From positions 1-35,464 of IMG/VR virus record IMGVR_UViG_3300007234_000038: 35,464 nt of DNA; one strand, 5' to 3'. Positions 14,340-26,800 of the stretch are shown in pieces. Within the stretch, counting starts at the first letter, position 1. Every line of letters starts with the position of its first letter. The DNA is from a virus. A program made the translations under genes and the position numbers. The notes beneath the pieces are model-generated. The model was not told the DNA's origin, ran no database searches, and worked only from the letters and a program-made list of their open reading frames with translations.

Positions 14340-17300
14340 ATGGCCACAACAGATAGACAAAACCGATTATTAGTCGCCGAAGATTGGCGTAAAATCTACA
14401 CCGCTTTCCAACAGGCAGATTTTAAATCCTACGATTTTGAGACACTCCGTAGAACCATGGTGGCTTATCTTCGAGAGAACTATCCAGATGATTTTAACGA
14501 CTACATTGAGTCTTCAGAATATGTGGCACTAATTGATCTTATCGCCTACGTGGCACAATCACTATCATTTAGAGTGGATCTAAATGCTCGAGAAAACTTT
14601 TTAGAAACTGCTGAAAGAAGAGATTCGATATTAAGATTAGCAAGACTGATCAATTACAATGTCAAAAGAAATAAACCTGCTACAGGACTATTAAAGATTG
14701 TTTCTCTGTCAACTACACAGTCAGTAGTAGATAGTTCTGGAGCAAATTTAGCCAATACAACTATTATATGGAATGATGGAACGAACAGCAACTACAGAGA
14801 GCAAATGATCAATATTCTTAATGCCGCAAATGTAGAAGGGCAAAAATATGGAAGACCATTACAGTCAGACTCCATCGGCGGTATAAACACAGATGTTTAT
14901 GTGTTGAATAGTTCAAATGCAAATGCTCCAATGTTTTCTTTTTCAAAAAATATAAGTGGAGTATCAAGAGATTTTGAAATTGTACCAAGTTCTATAACTA
15001 ATTCAGAATCTATTTTTGAAGCACCACCATTACCTGGTGGAGCGATGAGTTATGTGTATCGTAATGATGGCGCAGGTGATTCCAGTCCTAATACTGGATT
15101 TTTTGTAATGTTTAAACAGGGAGTATTAGGAAGTATGGATTTTGAAATAGGTCAACCCACTACAAATTATTCTAAATATATCAATGTTGCTAATATCAAC
15201 AACGACGATGTATGGTTATACGAGTTAGATGACTTTGGACAATTAGAAAAACTTTGGACTAGAATTCCTTCATTATCTGGAAATAATACAATTTATAATT
15301 CTCTATCTGCTAATATAAGAGACATTTATAATGTAATCACAAGAAATGGTGATGCTGTGGACCTTGTGTTTGGAGATGGAAACTTTTCAAACATTCCTTC
15401 TGGGGCATTTAGGTTATATTATAGAACTAGCGACAACGCAAGATATTCTATTCAACCTGCTGATATGCAGAATATTCAATTCGGAATACCGTATATAGAT
15501 GCCAATGGCGGAAGACAAATATTAACAGTGGCGGCTTCGTTACAACAATCAATATACAATGCCACACCAACAGAGTCTAATACTTCAATAAAAACCAAAG
15601 CACCACAGGTGTATTATGCACAGAACAGAATGATCACTGCGGAAGATTACAATGTGATGCCTCTGTCAGTGTCACAGGAAATTATCAAAGTTAGATCAGT
15701 GAATAGAGCGGCAAGTGGTATTTCAAGAGCTAAAGAAATCATTGATCCAAGTGGAGCATATTCAAATGTGTCTGTGTTTGCCGATGATGGTATATTATAC
15801 AGAGAAGAATCTACACCTCAATTTACATTTACGTTTGCTAACAGAAACGAAATTGCAGATGTGATTGGTCGTATGGTGGAAGGCAGATTGAAAGAAGCAT
15901 ATGCAAGACAATTTTTCTATTTAAAATATGGTTCTAAAGATTTAGAGCCATTAACTGCTAACTGGAACAGTACCACAACTGGCACGAACACTAACACAGG
16001 ATATTTTGAATCAGCTGGTCCGTTGACTCTAGGCGATTATGCTACAAATAATTTGAAGTATGCTAAAGTAGGATCATTGATAAAATTTATATCACCAGAT
16101 AGTAGACATTTTTTAAATGGCAAGTTAGTTACTGCTGGCACAACAGGAGCACAAGATCGTGCTTGGACAAAAATATCTGGAGTAGTATTAGACGGTGCTA
16201 ATTCTGGAGTAGGCAATTTAGAATCAGGATTAGGACCAGTCACATTGAATGATACTATCCCCGATAATGCAGTGGCTAGTGCTGTGTTCCCACCATTTAC
16301 TACAGTCTTTGATACAGCATTAAAAAATGATGTTATTGAAAGAATTGAAGCATATGAAGAATTTGGTTTGAGATACGACGAAGAAGATTCGGTATGGAAA
16401 GTTATCACAGCAACTAACATAGACGATACAAACATATTCAGTTTGAATAATACTGGTAATACAACACAGGCTAATTTAGATGCTAGTTGGTGGTTTAAAT
16501 TTACAAACGACGGTAGTGTTTACACAGTGACATACAGAGCATTAGACTACGTGTTTGAAAGTGTTGGAAAGAATAAGTTTTATTTTGACAAAGCAGACAG
16601 AACCTATGATTATATTTCAGGTAGCACTGTTAAAGATGTTATAAGAATTTTAAAATGTAACACAATAACTAGTACTGGATTAGGTTTAAATTACACAATC
16701 GATTGGCAGATTGTAGATACTGTGGAAGAGAATGATGGATATCAAGACAACAGAAAAGTTAAAGTAGGTTTTTATGATGGAGATGACGATGGTGTTGTAG
16801 ACAATCCAGACATATTTGATATCTTTGTTGAACCAGATACAAATGTCACAGCAAAATTTGTATTTTTTGAAAAATATATAGGCTATAACAATATTGAAAG
16901 ATGGAGACCTTATTCGGCTAGTAATTTTGTTGTTACAGAAAATGAAAGCGATATTGTGTTGCCCGGAAATTATACAGATGGACAATTATTTTATTTCTAC
17001 GGCGAATCTGAAAATATTATCAAAAAATTTGATGCTGATAATGTAGTTTTAAATACCACAACAGATTACAAAGCACACAGAGGTAGAAGCGACATAGAAT
17101 TCCTATATAGACATACAGCAAGTCAGAGTACAAGAATTGACCCAGCACAAACTAATATTATGGATATCTATCTATTAGAAAGATCTTATGATCAAAGATT
17201 TAGACTGTGGTTACAAGAGGGTGGAGAACAACCAATACCTTCTACGTCGGATCAATTGCGTATCAGTTATGCAGGAGTTTTAGAACCAATCAAAGCATTA

Positions 17301-17825
17301 TCGGATCAATTAGTATTTCATCCTGTAAAATATAAAGTGTTGTTTGGCAATCAAGCAGAAGAAAGATTTCAAGCCACATTTAAAGTAGTTAAAAATAATG
17401 CTACCAACGTAACGAATTCAGTAATCAAAACGAGAGTAATTCAGGCAATCAATGAGTTTTTTGCTCTAAATAATTTTGAGTTTGGAGATACGTTTTACTT
17501 TACTGAACTAGCGGCTTACGTACACAAACAACTAGCACCAGATCTATTAACAGTGGTTATAGTACCCAACCAAGAAGGTCAAGTGTTTGGATCACTATTC
17601 CAAATCAGCAGTGCTCCTGATGAAATTTTTGTCAGCGGAGCCACAGTTGACAACGTGGAAATTATTGATGCGGTTGGAGCAAACCAATTGTTAGCCAAAG
17701 GCACAGTGGTATCAAATACTACAGGATTGACAACAAACATCAGATCAACATCCGCAGTATCGTCTGTTACCACTTCTAGCACTGGTTCAAGATCCAGCAC
17801 AGGTAGTAGTGGAACAGGATACTAA
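14340..17825 (+). CDS. 6: gp6-like baseplate wedge protein
   Basis: This 1161-residue protein has an N-terminus that resembles gp6 of marine T4-like phages: YDFETLRRTMVAYLRENYPD (about 30-49), YIESSEYVALIDLIAYVAQS and LNARENFLETAERRDSILRL, leading to NYNVKRNKPATG. This is the helical part that pairs gp6 dimers in the wedge. A baseplate J-like C-terminal region includes VIQAINEFFALNNFEFGDTF and YFTELAAYVHKQLAPDLL. It is much longer than T4 gp6 (660), with an insertion of several hundred residues in the middle (about 530-960). It ends in a Ser/Thr/Gly-rich tail. It sits directly after gp25, its known partner, and before the giant gene. Confidence 0.85.
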   Translation: MATTDRQNRLLVAEDWRKIYTAFQQADFKSYDFETLRRTMVAYLRENYPDDFNDYIESSEYVALIDLIAYVAQSLSFRVDLNARENFLETAERRDSILRLARLINYNVKRNKPATGLLKIVSLSTTQSVVDSSGANLANTTIIWNDGTNSNYREQMINILNAANVEGQKYGRPLQSDSIGGINTDVYVLNSSNANAPMFSFSKNISGVSRDFEIVPSSITNSESIFEAPPLPGGAMSYVYRNDGAGDSSPNTGFFVMFKQGVLGSMDFEIGQPTTNYSKYINVANINNDDVWLYELDDFGQLEKLWTRIPSLSGNNTIYNSLSANIRDIYNVITRNGDAVDLVFGDGNFSNIPSGAFRLYYRTSDNARYSIQPADMQNIQFGIPYIDANGGRQILTVAASLQQSIYNATPTESNTSIKTKAPQVYYAQNRMITAEDYNVMPLSVSQEIIKVRSVNRAASGISRAKEIIDPSGAYSNVSVFADDGILYREESTPQFTFTFANRNEIADVIGRMVEGRLKEAYARQFFYLKYGSKDLEPLTANWNSTTTGTNTNTGYFESAGPLTLGDYATNNLKYAKVGSLIKFISPDSRHFLNGKLVTAGTTGAQDRAWTKISGVVLDGANSGVGNLESGLGPVTLNDTIPDNAVASAVFPPFTTVFDTALKNDVIERIEAYEEFGLRYDEEDSVWKVITATNIDDTNIFSLNNTGNTTQANLDASWWFKFTNDGSVYTVTYRALDYVFESVGKNKFYFDKADRTYDYISGSTVKDVIRILKCNTITSTGLGLNYTIDWQIVDTVEENDGYQDNRKVKVGFYDGDDDGVVDNPDIFDIFVEPDTNVTAKFVFFEKYIGYNNIERWRPYSASNFVVTENESDIVLPGNYTDGQLFYFYGESENIIKKFDADNVVLNTTTDYKAHRGRSDIEFLYRHTASQSTRIDPAQTNIMDIYLLERSYDQRFRLWLQEGGEQPIPSTSDQLRISYAGVLEPIKALSDQLVFHPVKYKVLFGNQAEERFQATFKVVKNNATNVTNSVIKTRVIQAINEFFALNNFEFGDTFYFTELAAYVHKQLAPDLLTVVIVPNQEGQVFGSLFQISSAPDEIFVSGATVDNVEIIDAVGANQLLAKGTVVSNTTGLTTNIRSTSAVSSVTTSSTGSRSSTGSSGTGY

Positions 17826-17827
17826 TC

Positions 17828-20800
17828 ATGGCGGATACTATAATAGATAGTCAAAGTAACGAAGTAGAAGTAACACAAAACGGAGTTACTCTTAGAAGAA
17901 CTATTGCTCATCTTCCTGCATTCTATAGAACAGACGTTAACGAAAGATTTTTAAACAGTACATTAGATCAACTCATCCAGCCAGGAAAACTGGATCGATT
18001 AGACGGATTTGTGGGAAGAAAAGATGCATATACCAATGTGTCCACAGACAAATACATTGAGTCTGGATTAAAAGACCGAGATGATTATCAATTAGAACCC
18101 ACAGTAACTTATATACAAAAAGATTCTTCATCGATTAATCCTGAAGATCAAGTTAAGTTCACAGCAACCTATGACGATTACATTAATCAAATCAAATATT
18201 TTGGCGGTAATGTTGACAATCACGACAGACTAAACAAAGAAAAAATTTATTCTTGGAACCCTTCGATTGATTTTGACAAATTAATTAACTATCGAGAGTA
18301 CTACTGGCTACCAGAAGGACCAAATCCAATATTGATCACTAACAGTGGTCCTAACACAGTGACTGAAATTCAGGTAACACATCGAGCTCAAGAAGCATAT
18401 TTGTTCAGCACATATCCTAAGATCGATAATCCAACAATAACTTTGTATAGAGGTAACACATATAAGTTTCTTGTTAACACATCAGGACATCCTTTCAGTA
18501 TAATGACAGAACCTTTCAAAACAGGAGTGTCGGCTGATGACAGTACCTCAATTTTATATTCTACAGGAGTATCAGGTAACGGTGTTGAACAGGGGGTGTT
18601 AACATTCACAGTGCCTACAGGAGCACCGGATGTGTTGTACTATCAGTGTGGATCTCACGCCGAAATGAATGGTGCGTTTACAATTAAAACTATCACAGAC
18701 ACAAACGAAATTGATGTGTTACACGAAATTGTAGGTACAAAAAATTACACATTGCCTTCAGGAACAAAATTGTCCAATGGAATGAAACTGCGTTTTGACA
18801 GCAATGTAACCAATACAGATTACGCCACTAAAGAATTTTATGTAGAAGGTGTAGGTAGTTCAATCACACTAACAGACACTGCTAATTTAATTGTGTCAGG
18901 GGCTTATGCTCAACAACTTACAGAACCCTATGATGGTGTACCTTATGCAGACAGACCCTATTCTGTATCTTTTTATAGACCAGTTGAAAAAGATTATATC
19001 ACAATTAAAAGAGACAGCATTGACGGTAATGCTTGGTCTGCTTATAACAGATGGTTTCACAGAGCAACAATTGAAGCCACAGCAGAAGAGATTGGCTATA
19101 CACCTAACCTATTAGAAGAAGATAGAGCCAAAAGACCAATCATAGAATTTGATTCTGGTTTAAGTTTATATAATCATGGTATAGCGGCCAAACGACCAAT
19201 CACACTAGTAGATAATGTAACTACAGACATATTTTCTAAAATGGTTAATCAAACAGGATACATTGTGGATGGTGTGCCATTAAAAGATGGTATGAGATTA
19301 CTAGTGTTAGCAGATACAGATCCATTAGTAAACAATAGAATTTATCTAGTAAATTTTGTTAGTGTTGCTGGACGAGAAGTAACCACATTAAAATTAACAG
19401 CAGATTTTGATGCTCGACCACAAGACGGTGATAGTGTTAGTGTAGAAATGGGCCTTAAGTACCAAGGTAAAACGTGGTACTATAACCAAGATCAAAATAC
19501 ATGGATAATGGGACAAAGTAAGACAAAGTTAAATCAAGCACCATTGTTTAGAATGTTTGATGAACATCATAATGCTTTTGATGATCAAGCTGTTTATGAA
19601 AATTCTACATTTACAGGATCTAAGTTATTTGAATATAAAATTAGCGATACTGCACCTGTAGATCCTGTATTAGGTTTACAAATCAAATATAACACTATTA
19701 AAAATGTTGGTGATATGGTTTTCACCAGCGACTATTCTACAGATTCTTTTGAGTATCAATTAGCAGGAGAAATAAAAACAAGAAAATTTAATACTGGACA
19801 TTATCATCAAGTGTTAGCCAGAGAAGAACACATCAGTCGAGTGGGTTGGTTACAACGAGCAGAAGAAAGTAAACAGAGAGTTGTAAGAATATTCACAGTA
19901 ACTGATGCCACTGATAGAGCATTCCCTATAGATGCTTTTTTAAACAGTAAATCACTTACTGATTTATCTGTTGTAGTAGAAGTAAATCATGTGGTTCAAA
20001 ACATAGAAGATGATTATGATTTAGTAGATGGACTTAGCAATAAGTTTGTTCAGTTTACTCACGACTTAGCACTAGGAGATTTAGTAAAAATTACGTCTTC
20101 GAGTTCTGCTCCTAAAGTTAAAGATCAAGGATTATATGAAGTACCTGAAAATTTATCAGTAAACCCGTTCAATGCTCAATTGGGAGATTTTACTTATGGA
20201 CAAATATTAAACCATTTAAATGACATTAACGAAAAGAATACAGAAATTATTGGGGTTACACCAGGCAGTAGTAATTTAAGAGATTTAGGAGATATAAGAA
20301 CCAAAGGCGGAACCATTATTAAACACGGAGCACCATTGCCTCAGGCTATGTTCTTATTGATCGATCCTAATGCTAACGCAATTAGATCATTAGAATATTC
20401 TGCTACAGAATATCAGAGATTTAAAGAAGGATTTTTAACTCAAACTACAGGCAAAACGCACGAAGGCTCTGTTACTGATAGAGTAGACGAAATTATTAAA
20501 TCTATGACAACAAGTAAAGATAAGAGTTTTCCATTCTACTATGATGATATGATTGGATACGGTGAATCGGTGCAAACAAGAACATTTACAGTACAATCAG
20601 ATGAACAAGTAGAATATGCAATTGAATCATATTTTAATCCAACACAATTAAGTAACAGAGCAGTATACGTTTATCTTAATGGCGAACAATTAATATTAGG
20701 CTCTGATTATACATTTAATATAGATTCGGATGGATTAACAATTAGTACACCTTTGACAGAAGGAGACATAGTCACAATTAAAGACTATGCTAATACCGAA

Positions 20801-23800
20801 GGAAGTTTTATTCCTTCAACTCCTACGAAATTAGGACTATATCCAAAATTTAAACCAGAACTAGTAGTTGATAACACATATAGAACTCCAACTAATATTA
20901 TTATAGGTCATGACGGTAGCAAAACTGTTGCATTTGGAGATTATCGTGATGATTTATTATTAGAATTAGAAAAAAGAATTTATAACAATTGTAAAACAAC
21001 ATATGATCCTAACTTATTAGCAATAACAGATGTTGTTCCAGGAGCCTTTAGACAAACAGAATATAAAACAAAAGAAATTAACAATATAACGAGTTTAGAT
21101 TTTTATAGTTGGGCTGGTACTAATGGTGTAGACTATCAAAAGAACGATTCGTATGATGAGCTTGATTCTTTTACATTTAATTATAGTAAAAATCGTAGTA
21201 TTCTTTCAGGAGAGCAATTACCAGGTAACTGGAGAGGTATATATAAATTTTTCTATGATACTGATAGACCACATACTCATCCATGGGAAATGTTGGGCTA
21301 TTCAGAAAAACCTACGTGGTGGGAAACTAATTATGGACCAGCACCATACACGGCAGGTAATGATCTATTGTGGAATCATTTAGAAATAGGCTATGACGTT
21401 AGTCTTAAAACTTCAGTAGAGAAATATAAAAGAACAGGATTAAGCAATTATCTACCTGTGGATGACAGCGGTAATTTACGAGCACCGATTCATATTGGAT
21501 TAATTGATCAGTACCAAACTTTTGGCACACAAAATAAATGGAGTTTTGGAGATCATGGACCAGCAGAAACTGCTTGGAGAAGAAGCAGTCATTATCCTTT
21601 TGCTGTAATGAAGATGTTGGCCTTGACTAAACCTGCCAAATTCTTTTCATACTTCTTAGATAACAGTAGAATTGGAACTAACCTAGCAGGCAACATTATT
21701 AATACAGACACAAAACTAGCACCCACTCTTGCAGATGCTACTTTCTATCTAGATACTTCTGGATTGACTACAGGATACAACAGAACTGCTGGATATCAGC
21801 CATTCATTGTAAACTATCTAATTAAAAATGGATTAGACCCTGCTGTATATTTTTACGATAAGTTAAAAGGATTAACAGTTCAACTAGCCTACAAGTTAGG
21901 TGGTTTCACTGATAAAGACAATTTAAAAGTTTTAACAGACAGTATCAGTCCAAGTTCAACAGCAGGATCACAATTTATTCCTGAAGAAAACTACAAGATT
22001 GTATTTAGATCCAGTAATCCTGTGGAAACATTTGAATACTCTGGAGTGTTGGTTGAATTAAATTCAGCAGTATCGCGTGACGGTAGTACACTAGAAGGTG
22101 GATATAAAATAATTGGATATAATATTTACAAACCATATTTTAAAGTTCGTACACCAGTTAAAAATAATAATTTATACAATATTCAAGTAGGCAACTCTCG
22201 AGCAGTAATTTATAAAGACTGGAGCGAACGAGAAACTGTAATTCCGTATGGTACGGTGTTTAAGAATATTCAAAGTGTTGTAGATTTTCTAATAGGATAT
22301 GGTAAACATTTAGAGACTCAAGGGTTTGTCTTTGATAAATTTTCAAAAGAATTAAAAGAAATTAATAATTGGGAAACTTCTGCTAAAGAATTTCTATACT
22401 GGACACGACAAGGATGGGCGGCAGGGTCTGCTATTACTTTGTCACCAGCATCTGATGGATTTGTAATACAGACAACAGAATCTATTATTAGTAAATTTAA
22501 TGATATGTTTGGACAGTATTCGATATTGAATGCTAATGGAAAACCGTTAGAAGCCAAGTATCTTTCAACCAAGCGTATTGGCAATAAATTTTCTATTGAT
22601 GTAAAAAATACAGAAGAAGGCATTTATAATATATCAATGAATGCTGTACAGAAAGAACACATTATATTATTTGACAATATCACAGTGTTCTCAGATATTA
22701 TCTATCAGCTGGTCACAGGATTCCGTCAGAAGAGATTGAAACTGATAGGGTGGAAAACAGGCGATTGGAATGGAGATTACTATTCTCCAGGATTTATATT
22801 TGATGAAGCCAAAGTGAATAGATGGACTGCTAACACAGACTACCATATTGGCGATACGGTAGAATACGGTAATTATTTTTATGTGTCCAACTCTAATCAT
22901 AATTCAGGTAATAAATTCGACCATGGGACATGGACAAGAAAATTAAACAAACCAGCGGCTCAACTTATTCCAAACTTTGATTATAAAATTTCACAATTTA
23001 ATGATTTTTATAATTTAGAAACTAATAATTTTGATGAAACCCAACAGCAATTGGCACAGCATTTAATTGGATATCAATCGAGACCTTATTTAGAAAATCT
23101 ATTTCAAAATGATATTTCACAATACAAATTTTATCAAGGATTTATTAAAGAAAAAGGCACACTTAATGCCATTCAAAAATTAGTTAAAGCTAAGTTTTAT
23201 GGGGAGAACATCAATTTAAATGTATATCCTGAGTGGATGTTTAAAGTAGGAGAATTTGGCAGTTTAGACCAAGATAAGGTTGTACAATTCCTCATGGAAG
23301 ATGACAAGTTTACCAACACAGTTCAAAGTATTGAATTATTAAATGATGAAAACTCTAGTAAAATCTACAGTAGATCTGCCGCAGTGTATCAAGACGAGAT
23401 GCACTCCACACCTTTAGAATATGTAGCATCTGAAACATTTAAAAAATATGATTATACACGAGAAGGATATGATAGAGATGTTGTTCAAACATACAAAACA
23501 GCAGGCTATCCTAGATTGTTTGATGTTCAACACACAGCACTTAACGAGCGTGATTTATTAAACTTAGATATTAATAGAATTAGAAATAGTGATTTGATTT
23601 GGATTGCTAAAAAATCTAATAATGATTGGGACGTACAACGTATTACATATAAAGGTATTTCTTTAGTATCGGTTGAGCATCAAACAAATGATAATCTGTC
23701 GGTTCTTCAATTTAACAACAACCATGGATTAGAAAAAAATCAATATATTGCTATTGGCCACAGCCAAATACCAACGTTGAATAGAGTATATCAAGTACGA

Positions 23801-26800
23801 GAAATTTTATCTCAAAATTCTATTTTAGTAGATTCTCTTTTACGAGAAGCAGTGTCTTTGAATAACATCAATGCAGACGAATCTACAGTTTCAGTATACG
23901 GATTATTATATTCGTTCATTAGTATGAGAATGTCGGCACTAAATGATAGTACATCGATATTACCTTATAATGAATATCGTTTGGAAGATACAGTGAATCA
24001 AATTCCTGGTGATAAACTTTTTGTAGATAATCCCGGAGCAAAATGGAAAATATATGAAAAAACTAATCCATATGTTTACAAAAGATTAGCATCTATTGAT
24101 CCAGAGTATAATCAAGAGTTTGGGTATCAAGCAATATCTACAGCTGACGGTAAGTTTTTAATTGTATCTGCACCAGGAGACAGAGGAGACACCAGCACCG
24201 GAATCAGTCCATATTCACAAGGTGTTGTTTATATCTTTACAAGAGACGAAACCACTGCTGGTACTCTATTCCAGTCTGTTAGATCGTTTACAATGACAGA
24301 TAGTGATACAGGTACAGGAAGATTGGGAGAAAGTTTATCACTCAGCACTGATGAAAACTTTATAACCGCAGGTGCTCCTTATGCTAATATATTGTCTTCG
24401 GATGGTAGTACACGAATCAGTAATTCTGGAATAGTTCATATGTATGCTTGGTCTAACACGATAAGATCTTACGAAGAGTTTACAAAATTTACTGCACCAG
24501 AGAGTGATATGACATCGGGGTTAAATTATGGTTGGGCTCACGTGGTAGCAGAACCAACAGAAAATAGTAATAGAGCAACAAGACAGAAATATCTATTAGT
24601 ATCTGCACCTGGTTATAATACTGATACAGGAGTGGTATATCTCTATACATACACACCGGTTGGAGATAGTACAGTATCGGCATGGACACAGGACAACACA
24701 ATAACCAGTAGTGAATCTGGAATATACAAACGTTTCGGTCATAGGATGTCAATTAATGATAATGGTGATATTCTTGCAATATCATCGATTAGTTCGAGTG
24801 ATTCAGGTATGGTTGAAATTTTTGTTAGAAGTGATACAGTTAGCGGAGATAGCACACTGCCAGGTTTCACTCACGTACAAACATTAAGGGGTGTAAATTT
24901 TGAAGATAGCACTGCAAATACTAGATTTGGTGAGAGTATTTCAATGACTAAAGACGGAAAAACTCTTGTAATTGGTGCGCCTGGAATAGATAATAGTTTA
25001 CAAGCAGATGCAGGAGCAATCCACATTTATAAATGGGACGCAAATAATGATTCTACTCAATCTTATACTCTAGACCAAACTATTTTATCACCAGATACAG
25101 CAATCAATATGCAGTTTGGATCTACAGTACATATTAATAACAATGCCACAAGAATTGTAATTGGCGCACAAGGTTATGCTAATACTAGAGATATGTTGTT
25201 TGACAATGGTATGACAACGTTTGATTTACAAGATACACAGATTGTAGATTTGAATACAGGATCGGGCGGAGTATTTACAGCAACCAAATATAATGACGAT
25301 TTTTTATTAGATGGAAAATTGGTTACAACTAATGTGTCAGGTGGGGACAAATTCGGCAATTCAGTATTTGTTATTAATGATACAGTATTTGTGGGTGCTC
25401 CAAACGATGATACAATAACTTCTGACATTTCTACAAGAGAAAATGACGGAATGGTTGGTGTGTTTGATTTAAAAAAATCAGGTCAATATTCTTGGAAAGT
25501 ATTAGAAGAAGAACCAGAATTGGTAGATAACAGATTGATTGAAAGTGCTTTTATATTTGATAAAGCAGAACAAAAAATTAAAGGCTATTTAGACTACTAC
25601 GATCCAATTAAAGGTAGAATATTAGGTCTTGCCGACAGAGAAATTAACTACAAAACAGAATGGGATCCTGCTGTATATGATGTAGGAACAAGTGGAAGTA
25701 CTGTACAAAATACAATGTCTTGGGCAGAAAATCACGTGGGAGAAGTATGGTGGGATTTATCTAAATGTCGTTGGTTATGGTACGAACAAGGAGATCAAGA
25801 ATATAAAACTAAACACTGGGGAAAACTATTTCCAGGTAGTGTCATAGATATATATGAGTGGGTTGAAAGTAAACTAACACCTGCTCAATGGGCTAATAGT
25901 GCAGATACTGCTCCAGGATTAGCAAGAAGAATATCTGGACAACCATTGTATTCAGATAATTCAACATATTCTGTAAGACAAAAATATGATTCAAAGTTAG
26001 ATGGATTTATTAATTACTATTATTACTGGGTTAAAAACTCTGTGTTCTTACCTAATCCTGCAATATCTGTAGTTACAAGAAAAAATACTACTGCATATGT
26101 TTCAAACATTATTGCTAATCCTTTAGCTAGTGGTATACGATATTTCACAGTATCGGATGTCAACAAATTAATTACATTTAATACTAAATTTGATCTAATT
26201 AATAGTAATACGGTATTGAGTGTAACATACAAAGACAACAATAGTGAGGATATGGGAGATTCTCATTATGTCTGGAAATTAATTAAAGAGGGCGATCGAG
26301 AGGATAGACCTGGAGAACAGATTGAGAAAAAATGGTGGGATAGTTTATCTGGACAAGATCAAGACGGTAACGAAGTACCTGATATTAATGTTCCTTTAGC
26401 ACAAAGATACGGAAATAAAATAAGACCAAGACAGAGCTGGTATACAGATAGATTTAGTGCCTTAAAAGAAATAATTGATTATTCAAATTCTGTGTTAATC
26501 AAATATCAGTTAGCTAATAATATTCGATATAGTAATTTAAATGCCGCTGAAGCCGAACCTAATTTTATTTCTGGAGAATGGGACGAAGCAGTAGACACAT
26601 ATGCTGATTTAACTTATATAAACACTCAAGATATCAGCGGTACTCTTAATGTATTAGTTCATAACGACGAACAATTTAATCAAGGTTATTGGTCAATATA
26701 TCACTGGGATGGTCGTGAATGGATCAGAGTTAGAGTACAAACTTACAAAACTAGTGCATATTATGAGCAAGTGGACTGGTACGCTCCGTCATATAACGAA

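Noticed and set aside
16037-16435. Minus-strand frame of 132 codons inside gp6
   Set aside because: Antisense shadow of an intact gene; no promoter or ribosome binding site.
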